From Aquibium pacificus (lineage in GTDB: Bacteria > Pseudomonadota > Alphaproteobacteria > Rhizobiales > Rhizobiaceae), in contig NZ_JBDPGJ010000002.1 of assembly GCF_040839445.1 (NCBI RefSeq), forward strand, positions 1,116,001 through 1,180,000: a stretch of DNA of 64,000 nucleotides, in the 5' to 3' direction. A program made the translations under genes and the position numbers. The notes under the pieces were generated by a model. It was given only the letters and a program-made list of their open reading frames with translations, was not told where the DNA came from and searched no databases. Positions 41,434 through 49,580 of the stretch are shown here, in pieces (the stretch's first letter is position 1; every line of letters begins with the position of its first letter).

Positions 41434-42384
41434 CTAAATGTCCCGCCCGATCGACAGGAACTTCTCGCGGCGGTGCTCGCGGTAGTCCATGTTCGCGCCA
41501 GCGAGTTCGCCGAACGCCTTTTCGATCTGTTCGCCCACGGACTTGATCGCCGTTTCGGGTCCGCGGTGGGCGCCGCCCAGCGGTTCGGCGACAATGCCGT
41601 CGATTACCTTCATGTCGAGGAGATCCTTGGCGGTGATCTTCATCGACGTCGCGGCGTCGCGGGCGCGGGTGGAATCGTGCCAGAGGATCGAGGCCGCTCC
41701 CTCCGGCGAGATGACCGAATAGATCGAGTGCTCGAGCATGTAGACCTTGTTGGCGGTGGCGATCGCGATGGCGCCGCCCGAGCCGCCTTCGCCGATGACG
41801 ACCGAGACCACCGGCACCTTGAGGCCCAGCGAGGCCGAGGTCGAGCGGGCGATCGCCTCGGCCTGCCCGCGTTCCTCGGCGCCGATGCCGGGATAGGCAC
41901 CCGCCGTATCCACCAGCGTCACGAGGCGGACCTTGAACCTGTCGGCGAGTTCCATGATGCGTACGGCCTTGCGATAGCCTTCTGGCCGCGCCATGCCGAA
42001 ATTGTGTTGCAGGCGGCTCTTCGTATCGGCGCCCTTCTCCTGACCGAGGATCGCCACCGGTTCGCCGCGGAACCGCGCGAAGCCGCCGATGATGGCCTCG
42101 TCGTCGCCGTAGAGGCGATCACCGGCAAGCGGTGTGAAGTCGGTGAACAGGGCGCCGACGTAGTCGAGGCAGTGCGGCCGGTCCGGATGACGGGCCACCT
42201 GCGCCTTCTGCCAGGGCTGGAGCGCCTTGTAGATGTCGCGCAGCGCGTCGTTCGAACGCTTCTCGAGCCGCGCTATCTCGTCGGCGACATCGACGGACTC
42301 GCCGCTCTCCGAGAGCTTCTTCAGCTCCAGGATCTGTCCTTCCAGATCGGCAACGGGTTTTTCGAATTCGAGATAATTATACAT
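41434..42384 (-). CDS. accA: Acetyl-CoA carboxylase carboxyltransferase subunit alpha
   Basis: This 316-residue subunit, with AccD, transfers the carboxyl group from biotin to acetyl-CoA to make malonyl-CoA for fatty-acid synthesis. The carboxyltransferase core holds Val-Asp-Thr-Ala-Gly-Ala-Tyr-Pro-Gly and Gly-Glu-Gly-Gly-Ser-Gly-Gly-Ala, both strongly conserved, after the usual N-terminal coiled helix. Length matches the family. It lies downstream of xerD on the same strand, with 105 bases between. Confidence 0.97.
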   Translation of the reverse strand: MYNYLEFEKPVADLEGQILELKKLSESGESVDVADEIARLEKRSNDALRDIYKALQPWQKAQVARHPDRPHCLDYVGALFTDFTPLAGDRLYGDDEAIIGGFARFRGEPVAILGQEKGADTKSRLQHNFGMARPEGYRKAVRIMELADRFKVRLVTLVDTAGAYPGIGAEERGQAEAIARSTSASLGLKVPVVSVVIGEGGSGGAIAIATANKVYMLEHSIYSVISPEGAASILWHDSTRARDAATSMKITAKDLLDMKVIDGIVAEPLGGAHRGPETAIKSVGEQIEKAFGELAGANMDYREHRREKFLSIGRDI

Positions 42385-42428
42385 TCGCTACTGGACCGAC
42401 GCCGCCTCGGGCCCGTGAAATCGCATAC

Positions 42429-42449
42429 CGGGACGTTGGCTCAACGTCC
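42429..42449. other. Short perfect hairpin between xerD and accA
   Basis: GGGACGTTG (42429-42437) and CAACGTCCC (42441-42449) pair perfectly around a three-base loop. No run of T follows on either strand, so it is not a standard terminator. It may be an RNA structure in the xerD-accA leader or a protein site. No known element was recognised. Confidence 0.35.
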
Positions 42450-42489
42450 CTACGGGCTGAAAAGTTGCCCCCACATAGCGTTCGGGGGC

Positions 42490-43410
42490 TTAGTCGGCAA
42501 GCGGATGGTGGTCATTCACCAGCCTGACCAGCCGTTCCTCCAGCACGTGTGTGTAAATCTGCGTGGTCGAGATGTCGGCGTGGCCGAGCAGCAGCTGCAC
42601 GGCCCGCAGATCCGCGCCGTTTTGAAGAAGGTGGCTGGCGAACGCATGGCGAATGACGTGCGGCGAGATGGCCGCCACGGGAACGCCCGCGCGCGCGGCA
42701 AGCGCCTTCAGGTCGCGCGCGAAAACCTGCCGCGGCAGGTATCCCGTCTCCGAGCGGGCCGGGAAAAGCCAGGGGCTTTCGGCATGAGCCGGATCTTCCG
42801 CTCTCACGCGTAGCCAGGCCGACATGGCCGCCCGCGCCTTGGCCGACAGCGGCACCATGCGCTCCTTGTCGCCCTTTCCCCGCACGACGAAGAAGCGGTC
42901 GTCCCGCAGCGCCACCCCAAGCGGCAGCCCGACGAGTTCGGTGACGCGCAGGCCGGTGGCGTAGAGCACCTCGACGAGCGCATGCAGCCGGACAGCCGCC
43001 TCCCGCGAAATGCCAGGCGGGGGTGCTGCCGCTTCCGCCTCGGCGAGTTCGATGAGACGGCCGGTATCGGCCTCGTTCAGCGTCTTGGGCAGGGACCTCG
43101 GCTTCCGCGGACCTTCCGCCGTCCCGGTCGGGTCGTCCGGCCGAATGCCCTCCGAATAGAGGAAGCGGAAGAACTGCCGCAGCGCGGAAAGCTTCCTCGC
43201 CTGCGTCGAGGCCGCGAAGCCCTGCGCTGCGATCCCTTCGAGATGCGCCCTGACGTCGAGCACCGAGGCGTGCGCCAGGCCGCGGTCCTTCGGCATCGAG
43301 GCATGGGCATCCTCGAGATCACGGCGATAGGCGTCGAGCGTGTTGGCCGCGGCCCCCCGTTCGGCGCTCATCATTTCCAGGAATGCTTCGATCGCGGCGT
43401 TGCTGTTCAT
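42490..43410 (-). CDS. xerD: Tyrosine recombinase XerD
   Basis: This 306-residue recombinase acts with XerC at the dif site to resolve chromosome dimers. An N-terminal SAM-like domain (1-95) is followed by the catalytic domain with Arg in Gly-Leu-Arg-Val-Thr-Glu-Leu, His-Val-Ile-Arg-His, Gly-His-Ala-Asp-Ile-Ser and the nucleophile Tyr in Gln-Ile-Tyr-Thr-His-Val. Length and full motif set match XerD. The location beside accA and aroK is the normal chromosomal one in Rhizobiales, so it is not a mobile-element integrase. Confidence 0.93.
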   Translation of the reverse strand: MNSNAAIEAFLEMMSAERGAAANTLDAYRRDLEDAHASMPKDRGLAHASVLDVRAHLEGIAAQGFAASTQARKLSALRQFFRFLYSEGIRPDDPTGTAEGPRKPRSLPKTLNEADTGRLIELAEAEAAAPPPGISREAAVRLHALVEVLYATGLRVTELVGLPLGVALRDDRFFVVRGKGDKERMVPLSAKARAAMSAWLRVRAEDPAHAESPWLFPARSETGYLPRQVFARDLKALAARAGVPVAAISPHVIRHAFASHLLQNGADLRAVQLLLGHADISTTQIYTHVLEERLVRLVNDHHPLAD

Positions 43411-43426
43411 GGCCGGGGAGTGCGCG

Positions 43427-43576
43427 TCATTCGCGCGGGTTGAGCCTTTCGGCAGGAATGCGCACGGTCATCTCGCCCTTGTTGGGCTCGACGAAGGTGA
43501 CGAGCGCGAACATCGCGCCATAAGCGATCCCGACCAGTATTGCGATCGTCACAAGAAACCGAAAAAGGGTCGGCAT
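43427..43576 (-). CDS. Small 49-residue membrane protein upstream of xerD
   Basis: A 49-residue protein with one membrane segment (about residues 4-26: Leu-Phe-Arg-Phe-Leu-Val-Thr-Ile-Ala-Ile-Leu-Val-Gly) and a short charged tail (Pro-Asn-Lys-Gly-Glu-Met-Thr-Val-Arg-Ile-Pro). It ends 16 bases before the xerD ATG on the same strand. Small proteins of this kind are common at this place in Rhizobiales as far as I recall, but no function is known. There is no strong ribosome-binding site. Confidence 0.6.
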   Translation of the reverse strand: MPTLFRFLVTIAILVGIAYGAMFALVTFVEPNKGEMTVRIPAERLNPRE

Positions 43577-43719
43577 TTTTTTGTTGTAACCCCATTCACG
43601 TCCCGCCGCTTTCCTTATGCGTTGCGGGTCAGGCTATTTCAACCCTCGCAGGGGGTGGCGGCTTGCTTGACGCCGCCGGCCTTTTCATGTGCATACCTCG
43701 CTTCGAGGGAAAGAGACCG

Positions 43720-44310
43720 ATGAACGCCGTGGCCGAAGCCGCCGACCTGAAGCTGCGAGAAAAGCTCGGCAGCCGCTCGATCGTCTTCGTGGGGCTGATG
43801 GGAGCGGGCAAGACGGCGATCGGGCGCAAGGTCGCGCAGATTCTGGGCATGCCCTTCATCGACAGCGACCACGAGATCGAGACCGTTTCGCGCATGACCA
43901 TCCCGGAACTGTTCGACCTGTACGGCGAACCGGAGTTCCGGTCCCTGGAGCGCCGCGTGATCGCCCGCTTGATCGAGGAAGGCGGCCGTGTCGTGTCCAC
44001 GGGCGGCGGCGCCTTCATGAACGAGGAGACGCGCAGCGCGATCGCCGCGAACGGCGTCTCGATCTGGCTGAAGGCGGATCTGGACGTGCTCATGGAGAGG
44101 GTCGTCAAGAACCGGAACAGGCCGCTTTTGAGGAATCCGGACCCGAGGGCGGTGATGCAGCGGCTCATGAACGACCGCTATCCCGTCTACGCGCTAGCCG
44201 ACGTCACCGTCCTCACCCGCGCCGAGTCCAAGGAAGTCATCGCCGACGAGGCGATCGCGGCGCTGGCCGCGTACCTCGATGGTTCGCGAACGGTGAAGGA
44301 CGACGCGTGA
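43720..44310 (+). CDS. aroK: Shikimate kinase
   Basis: This 196-residue kinase phosphorylates shikimate in the pathway to chorismate. Walker A is Gly-Leu-Met-Gly-Ala-Gly-Lys-Thr, and the shikimate site includes Asp-Ser-Asp, Arg in Phe-Arg-Ser-Leu-Glu and the Ser-Thr-Gly-Gly-Gly loop. The lid carries Arg-Asn-Arg-Pro-Leu-Leu. The N-terminal 20 residues are an extension. GAGGGAAAG precedes ATG 43720. Its TGA overlaps the aroB ATG by one base, so the two are translationally coupled. Confidence 0.95.
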   Translation: MNAVAEAADLKLREKLGSRSIVFVGLMGAGKTAIGRKVAQILGMPFIDSDHEIETVSRMTIPELFDLYGEPEFRSLERRVIARLIEEGGRVVSTGGGAFMNEETRSAIAANGVSIWLKADLDVLMERVVKNRNRPLLRNPDPRAVMQRLMNDRYPVYALADVTVLTRAESKEVIADEAIAALAAYLDGSRTVKDDA

Positions 44311-45440
44311 TGGGCAATCCTGTCGACGGCGAACCCGTACGGGTGGAGGTGGGGCTCGGGGACCGCGCCTACGACATCCTTATCGGCTCCGGCCTCGCCG
44401 GACGGGCGGGACTGGAGATCGCAGCGCGCATGCCCGGCGTGCGCGCGGCAATCGTCACCGACGAGAACGTCGCGGCTGCGCATCTGGACGCGTTTTCGAG
44501 CGGTCTCGCATCGGCGGGGATAACTTCCACGCCCATTATTCTCGCTCCTGGCGAACGCACCAAGAGTTTTGAGTGTCTTGAGGAGGTCGTGAACGGTGTC
44601 CTGTCCGCCCGGCTGGAGCGCCGTGACATCGTCGTCGCGCTCGGCGGCGGCGTGGTCGGCGACCTCGCCGGTTTCGCCTCCGGCATCGTGCGGCGCGGCA
44701 TGCGCTTCGTTCAGGTGCCGACCTCGCTGCTCGCCCAGGTGGACTCCTCCGTCGGCGGCAAGACCGGCATCAACACCGCGCAGGGAAAGAACCTCGTCGG
44801 GCTCTTCCACCAGCCGCAACTCGTGCTCGCCGATACCGACGTGCTCGACACCTTGCCGGAGCGCGAGTTCCGGGCCGGCTACGCCGAAGTGGCCAAATAC
44901 GGGCTCATCGACCGGCCGGCCTTCTTCGAGTGGCTGGAGGCGAACTGGCGAGAGGTCTTCGCCGGCGGTCCGGCGCGCACGCGGGCGATCGCCGAATCCT
45001 GCCGCGCGAAGGCCGAAGTGGTGGCGCGCGACGAGTTCGAGACCGGCGACCGCGCGCTGCTCAACCTAGGCCACACCTTCGGCCACGCCCTGGAGGCGGC
45101 GGTCGGCTACGACGGCTCGCGGCTGGTACACGGGGAGGGCGTGGCAATCGGCATGGCCCTGGCCCACCGCTTCTCCGCGCGGCTCAATCAGTGCAGCCCG
45201 GACGACGCCGCGCGGGTTGAAAGACACCTGTCTACCGTGGGACTGCCCACCCGCATGGCAGACATTCCGGGCGGGCTTCCTGACGCCGAGCGCCTCCTGT
45301 CCTATATTGCACAGGACAAGAAGGTCACGCGCGGCGCACTGACCTTCATCCTGACCCACGGAGTCGGGCAGTCCTTCATCGCGAAGGACGTGCCGGCTTC
45401 CGAAGTCCTATCGTTCCTATGGGAGAACCATCCAGGATGA
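44310..45440 (+). CDS. aroB: 3-dehydroquinate synthase
   Basis: This 376-residue NAD- and metal-dependent enzyme makes 3-dehydroquinate from DAHP, the second step to chorismate. Gly-Gly-Gly-Val-Val-Gly-Asp binds NAD. Metal ligands include Glu in the Gly-Tyr-Ala-Glu-Val-Ala-Lys-Tyr-Gly helix, His in Leu-Gly-His-Thr-Phe-Gly-His and His in His-Gly-Glu-Gly-Val-Ala. It is fused in expression with aroK by TGATG and overlaps the next gene by four bases. Confidence 0.95.
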   Translation: MGNPVDGEPVRVEVGLGDRAYDILIGSGLAGRAGLEIAARMPGVRAAIVTDENVAAAHLDAFSSGLASAGITSTPIILAPGERTKSFECLEEVVNGVLSARLERRDIVVALGGGVVGDLAGFASGIVRRGMRFVQVPTSLLAQVDSSVGGKTGINTAQGKNLVGLFHQPQLVLADTDVLDTLPEREFRAGYAEVAKYGLIDRPAFFEWLEANWREVFAGGPARTRAIAESCRAKAEVVARDEFETGDRALLNLGHTFGHALEAAVGYDGSRLVHGEGVAIGMALAHRFSARLNQCSPDDAARVERHLSTVGLPTRMADIPGGLPDAERLLSYIAQDKKVTRGALTFILTHGVGQSFIAKDVPASEVLSFLWENHPG

Positions 45441-46723
45441 CGACGGAATTATGGGTGGTCGGCGGCATCATTCTCGTGCTGATCATCTTCTCGTTCCTAT
45501 TCTCGGGGACGGAGACCGGGATGACGGCCGTCTCGCGGGCCCGCCTTCACTCGCTGGCAGCGGGGGGAGATCCCCGCGCCACCGTCGTGGAGCGCCTGAT
45601 CGAGCGCAAGGACCGGCTCGTCGGGGCGCTGCTGATCGGCAACAACCTCGTCAACATCCTGGCGTCGGCGCTCGCCACCAGCGTGCTCTTGTCGATCTTC
45701 GGGGACAGCGGCGTTGTCTATGCCACCATCGGCATGACCGTGCTTCTCGTCATCTTCTCCGAGATCCTGCCGAAATCGCTGGCGCTGTTTCGGCCGGAGC
45801 AGTTCGCGCTTTTCGTCTCGCCCTTCGCGCGGGTCATCGTCTTCATCCTCGGCCCGGTCTCCAGCATGGCGAACCTCGTCGTGCGCGGCATCCTGCAGCT
45901 CTTCGGCATCAACCTGGGACGGGACGCGCCGATGGTTTCCGCCCACGAGGAACTGCGCGGCACCGTGGAGGTCCTGCACCGCGAGGGCGCCTTCGTGAAG
46001 CAGGACCGGGACAGGGTCGGCGGCCTGCTCGACCTCGCCGAGCTCGAGGTCTCCGACATCATGATCCACCGGACGGCCATGCGGATGGTCAATGCCGACT
46101 CTCCGGCCGACGTCGTGGTGCGTGACATCCTGCAGAGCCCATACACACGCATGCCGCTCTACAAGGGCGAGACCGACAACATCGTCGGCGTCGTCCACGC
46201 CAAGGATCTGCTGCGCGCGCTGCACGAAATCGGCAATGATCCGACGCGGATCGACATCATGGAAGTGGCGAGAAAACCCTGGTTCGTGCCCGACACGACC
46301 ACCCTGCGGGATCAGCTAAACGCCTTCCTCAGGCGCAAGGCGCACATTGCCATCGTCGTCGACGAATATGGCGAGGTCGAAGGACTGGTCACGCTGGAAG
46401 ACATCATCGAGGAGATCGTCGGAGAGATCGCCGACGAACACGACATCGACATGCAGGGCGTCAAGCAGGAGGCGGACGGCTCCGTGGTGGTCGATGGCGG
46501 GGTACCGATCCGCGACCTGAACCGTGCGCTCGACTGGAACCTGCCTGATGACGAGGCGACCACCATCGCCGGCCTCGTCATCCACGAGGCGCAGATGATC
46601 CCGGAGGAAAAGCAGGCCTTCACCTTCCACGGCAAGCGCTTCATCGTCATGAAGCGCAACCGCAACCGCATCGTGAAGCTCAGGATCCGGCCACTGGAAA
46701 CGAGCCTGGTGAAGGGGGTCTAG
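45437..46723 (+). CDS. CNNM/CorC-HlyC family membrane protein (DUF21, CBS pair)
   Basis: This 428-residue membrane protein has three or four N-terminal membrane segments (DUF21/CNNM), a pair of CBS domains (about 205-320) and a C-terminal CorC_HlyC domain. Proteins of this group are linked to Mg2+ and cobalt export. Val-Asp-Glu-Tyr-Gly in the second CBS is typical. ATG 45437 overlaps the aroB stop by four bases. This aroK-aroB-CorC order is common in alphaproteobacteria. The exact ion is not known. Confidence 0.88.
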   Translation: MTTELWVVGGIILVLIIFSFLFSGTETGMTAVSRARLHSLAAGGDPRATVVERLIERKDRLVGALLIGNNLVNILASALATSVLLSIFGDSGVVYATIGMTVLLVIFSEILPKSLALFRPEQFALFVSPFARVIVFILGPVSSMANLVVRGILQLFGINLGRDAPMVSAHEELRGTVEVLHREGAFVKQDRDRVGGLLDLAELEVSDIMIHRTAMRMVNADSPADVVVRDILQSPYTRMPLYKGETDNIVGVVHAKDLLRALHEIGNDPTRIDIMEVARKPWFVPDTTTLRDQLNAFLRRKAHIAIVVDEYGEVEGLVTLEDIIEEIVGEIADEHDIDMQGVKQEADGSVVVDGGVPIRDLNRALDWNLPDDEATTIAGLVIHEAQMIPEEKQAFTFHGKRFIVMKRNRNRIVKLRIRPLETSLVKGV

Positions 46724-46752
46724 CGCGGACTGCTGCGCTGTCCAGTCGTATT

Positions 46753-46777
46753 TGACCCTGGTCATTGACCATGGTCA
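46753..46777. promoter_or_regulatory. Tandem palindromic operators of the toxin-antitoxin pair
   Basis: Two 12-base palindromes follow each other with one base between: TGACC-CT-GGTCA (46753-46764) and TGACC-AT-GGTCA (46766-46777). They lie 40 bases before the antitoxin start. Phd/VapB-type antitoxins bind tandem palindromes like these to repress their own operon, and the toxin changes the affinity. The repeat is plain in the sequence; its role is inferred. Confidence 0.6.
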
Positions 46778-46817
46778 CTGCTGGTCTTATCCTTTTTGGG
46801 ACGTAAGGAATGCGGCG

Positions 46818-47054
46818 ATGGCCGAGCATGTCTCAAAGTCCAGGTTCAAGGCAAAGGCGCTCGAGTATTTCAGGCGAGTGGAGGCCAGTGGCGAACCCAT
46901 CGTAATCACCGAGCGGGGAAAGCCGACGCTCGAGCTACGACGCCTTCAAGCCGATCGACCTGGTCCCAGCGAAGCACTCAAGGGCAGCGTGCTGTGGTAT
47001 GATGATCCATTCGCTCCTGCCGTGGACGAAGAGGAGTGGGAATCGCTGGGATGA
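46818..47054 (+). CDS. Phd/YefM-type antitoxin
   Basis: This 78-residue protein has the Phd/YefM fold start (Lys-Ser-Arg-Phe-Lys-Ala-Lys-Ala-Leu-Glu-Tyr-Phe-Arg-Arg-Val-Glu) and Ile-Val-Ile-Thr-Glu-Arg-Gly-Lys-Pro, the usual DNA-binding and dimer region. An acidic tail would bind the toxin. AAGGA precedes ATG 46818. The stop overlaps the toxin ATG by four bases, the normal antitoxin-first coupled order. Codon use seems a little less GC-biased than in neighbouring genes. Confidence 0.85.
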   Translation: MAEHVSKSRFKAKALEYFRRVEASGEPIVITERGKPTLELRRLQADRPGPSEALKGSVLWYDDPFAPAVDEEEWESLG

Positions 47055-47449
47055 TCCTGCTGGATACGCACGTGTTGGTATGGTGGGCGGGAGGCGACAT
47101 CCAGAAACTGAGCGAACAGGCTTCGCGTGCGTTGGTGGCGGCGCAGGACGACGGGCGAATATATGTCTCGGCGATTTCCGCCTGGGAGATTGCAGCACTT
47201 GTGGCACGCGGCCGGATTGGCTTGGCTCTGGAGCCGCAGGCTTGGCTTGATGAGGTTGGTCGGTCGAAGGCCGTCGAATTTGTCCCCTTGGACAATTCGA
47301 TCGCCGTCCAATCTACGCGCCTGCCCGGCGATTTTCACAAGGATCCGGCCGATCGCTTCATCGTGGCCACCAGCCGCCACATTGGTGTTCCGGTGGTGAC
47401 GGCCGACGACAAGATCCTTCACTACGAGCATGTGAGGACTATCTGGTAG
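47051..47449 (+). CDS. PIN-domain toxin (VapC-like)
   Basis: This 132-residue PIN-domain ribonuclease keeps the acidic residues of the active site: Asp in Leu-Leu-Asp-Thr-His-Val, Glu in Ser-Ala-Trp-Glu-Ile-Ala, and Asp in Asp-Pro-Ala-Asp-Arg-Phe-Ile and Thr-Ala-Asp-Asp-Lys. VapC toxins cleave tRNA or rRNA and are held inactive by the antitoxin encoded just upstream. The pair sits between aroB-corC and bolA, a spot that is otherwise conserved, so it was probably acquired. Confidence 0.87.
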   Translation: MILLDTHVLVWWAGGDIQKLSEQASRALVAAQDDGRIYVSAISAWEIAALVARGRIGLALEPQAWLDEVGRSKAVEFVPLDNSIAVQSTRLPGDFHKDPADRFIVATSRHIGVPVVTADDKILHYEHVRTIW

Positions 47450-47455
47450 TCCCGT

Positions 47456-47758
47456 TCACCACCGCGTGGGTTCGCCCGGCGCGGCGGGTTCCACGGCCAG
47501 CGCATGCACGCCGCCTGCCAGTTCGTCGGCCAGAAGTTCGTTGACCGCGCGGTGACGCTCGATGCGGCTCATCCCGGAGAAGGCGGGCGCGACGATGCGG
47601 ACGCGGAAATGGGTCTCGCCCTTGCCGTCGAATTCCTCGTGGTGGCCGGATTCGACATGATGGTGGCCGGCGTGCAAATGACTTTCGTTCATCACCGCGA
47701 GGCGTTCGGGCGAGAACCTGTCCCGGAGCTTGGATTCGATGCGCGACTGTATGGACAT
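47456..47758 (-). CDS. bolA: BolA-family protein
   Basis: This 100-residue protein has the BolA fold: an N-terminal helix (Ile-Glu-Ser-Lys-Leu-Arg-Asp-Arg-Phe), Leu-Ala-Val-Met-Asn-Glu-Ser-His and His-Phe-Arg-Val-Arg-Ile-Val, then the conserved Arg-Ile-Glu-Arg-His-Arg-Ala-Val-Asn helix. BolA works with monothiol glutaredoxins in iron-sulfur cluster handling and affects cell shape in stress. Convergent with the toxin gene and divergent from the J-domain gene. Confidence 0.9.
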   Translation of the reverse strand: MSIQSRIESKLRDRFSPERLAVMNESHLHAGHHHVESGHHEEFDGKGETHFRVRIVAPAFSGMSRIERHRAVNELLADELAGGVHALAVEPAAPGEPTRW

Positions 47759-47882
47759 GAGGGTGTACTCCCACCATATGCGAAAATCTCTGCGCCGGGG
47801 GGCGCAAATCGGGGGTTAGGGGCATCCTTCCCGAAAAGTCAATTCTTGTATCGCGGTGCGAAGCACCCATAATCGGTCCGCC

Positions 47883-48497
47883 ATGAAGCCGAACTCGAAA
47901 CTCTTCGACCGGATTCGCATCCGCCCCGACCCGGATGCGGAAGTGAAGTCGCGTTCGCCGCAATGCCAGTGGGACGGCTGCGCGGAGGCGGGGCTGCACA
48001 AGGCGCCGGTCGGCCGCATGAAGGAAGGGGAGTACTTCCGCTTCTGCCTCGACCACGTGCGCGCCTACAACAAGGGCTACAACTACTTTTCCGGGCTCGG
48101 CGACACAGATATCGCGCGCTTCCAGAAAGAAGCCCTGACGGGCCATCGCCCGACCTGGACGATGGGGATCAACAGCAGCGCCAAGAGCAGCCCCGACTTC
48201 GCGCAGAAGCGGTCGGGCCGTGCGGCCTACTACAGGAACGTGCGCGATCCCTTCAACCTGTTCGGCGGAGAGGAACGCCTGCAGCCGAAGCCGCGCCGGG
48301 CCAAGCCGCTTGAGGCCAAGGCGCTGGAAACGCTTGGTCTTGACGACAAAGCGACTGGCGCCGACATCAAGGCGCGCTATAAGGAACTGGTGAAGCGCCA
48401 TCATCCCGATGCGAATGGTGGCGACCGGGGTTCGGAAGACCGGTTCCGCGACGTGGTCCAGGCCTACCGTGTGCTCAAACAATCGGGTTTCTGTTGA
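47883..48497 (+). CDS. J-domain (DnaJ-like) protein
   Basis: This 204-residue protein has a C-terminal J-domain (about 145-204) with the His-Pro-Asp motif in Lys-Arg-His-His-Pro-Asp-Ala-Asn. The N-terminal half contains two cysteines (Gln-Cys-Gln-Trp-Asp-Gly-Cys) and a later Cys in Phe-Cys-Leu-Asp-His that could bind zinc. It probably stimulates an Hsp70. The position between bolA and cobS is usual in alphaproteobacteria. ATG 47883 is preferred to an earlier in-frame ATG because the conserved N terminus begins there. Confidence 0.87.
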   Translation: MKPNSKLFDRIRIRPDPDAEVKSRSPQCQWDGCAEAGLHKAPVGRMKEGEYFRFCLDHVRAYNKGYNYFSGLGDTDIARFQKEALTGHRPTWTMGINSSAKSSPDFAQKRSGRAAYYRNVRDPFNLFGGEERLQPKPRRAKPLEAKALETLGLDDKATGADIKARYKELVKRHHPDANGGDRGSEDRFRDVVQAYRVLKQSGFC

Positions 48498-48578
48498 GCG
48501 CGGCGTCTGCTAAGGACAGCCCCCGAAAAGCAAGGACAATATGAACGGCAGCGCCCGTACGGCCGGTGCGCCGGAGGC

Positions 48579-49568
48579 ATGATGAACAAGATCGATCGCG
48601 ATATCGCCAATCTTCCCGACACCACCGTATCGGTCAAGGAGGTCTTCGGATTCGAATCCAGCATGGTGGTGCCGGCCTACTCGGTCGCCGACCCGCACGT
48701 GCCGGACGTCGATCCGGACTACCTGTTCGACCGCGAGACGACCATGGCCATCCTGGCCGGCTTCGCCTTCAACAGGCGCGTCATGATCTCGGGCTACCAC
48801 GGCACGGGCAAATCGACCCACATCGAGCAGGTGGCCGCGCGGCTCAACTGGCCGATGGTGCGCGTCAACCTCGACAGCCATGTCAGCCGCATCGATCTCG
48901 TCGGCAAGGACGCGATCGTGCTCAAGGAAGGCAAGCAGGTCACGGAGTTCCGCGACGGTATCCTGCCCTGGGCCTACCAGCACAACGTGGCGCTCTGCTT
49001 CGACGAGTACGACGCCGGACGGCCCGACGTCATGTTCGTGATCCAGCGGGTGCTGGAATCCTCCGGGCGCCTGACGCTGCTCGACCAGAGCCGCGTTATC
49101 CGGCCGCACCCCGCCTTCCGCCTGTTCGCCACCGCCAACACGGTGGGCCTCGGCGACACGACCGGCCTCTACCACGGCACCCAGCAGATCAACCAGGCGC
49201 AGATGGACCGCTGGTCGATCGTCACGACGCTGAATTACCTGCCGCACGACAACGAGGTGAACATCGTGCTGGCCAAGGCCAAGCACTACCGCAACGACAA
49301 AGGCCGTGACATCGTCAACAGGATGGTGCGCGTCGCCGACATGACCCGCTCGGCCTTCATGAACGGCGATCTGGCCACCGTCATGAGCCCGCGCACCGTC
49401 ATCACCTGGGCCGAGAACGCCGAGATCTTCGGCGACGTCGGCCACGCCTTCCGCCTCACCTTCCTCAACAAGTGCGACGAACTCGAACGCGCGCTGGTCG
49501 CCGAGTTCTACCAGCGCGTCTTCGGCGAGGAACTGAAGGAAAGCGCGGCGAACGTGGTGCTGGGGTAG
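48579..49568 (+). CDS. cobS: Aerobic cobaltochelatase subunit CobS
   Basis: This 329-residue AAA+ ATPase, with CobT and CobN, inserts cobalt into hydrogenobyrinic acid a,c-diamide in aerobic cobalamin synthesis. Walker A is Gly-Tyr-His-Gly-Thr-Gly-Lys-Ser-Thr and Walker B Cys-Phe-Asp-Glu-Tyr-Asp, with Ala-Thr-Ala-Asn as sensor 1. Two ATGs (48579, 48582) follow GGAGG; the second has better spacing. cobT follows after 12 bases; cobN is not in the window. Confidence 0.95.
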   Translation: MMNKIDRDIANLPDTTVSVKEVFGFESSMVVPAYSVADPHVPDVDPDYLFDRETTMAILAGFAFNRRVMISGYHGTGKSTHIEQVAARLNWPMVRVNLDSHVSRIDLVGKDAIVLKEGKQVTEFRDGILPWAYQHNVALCFDEYDAGRPDVMFVIQRVLESSGRLTLLDQSRVIRPHPAFRLFATANTVGLGDTTGLYHGTQQINQAQMDRWSIVTTLNYLPHDNEVNIVLAKAKHYRNDKGRDIVNRMVRVADMTRSAFMNGDLATVMSPRTVITWAENAEIFGDVGHAFRLTFLNKCDELERALVAEFYQRVFGEELKESAANVVLG

Positions 49569-49580
49569 CCAGCCGCGATC

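Noticed and set aside
42429..42449. Hairpin between xerD and accA as a terminator
   Set aside because: No T-run follows on the minus strand, so it was listed only as an unexplained hairpin.
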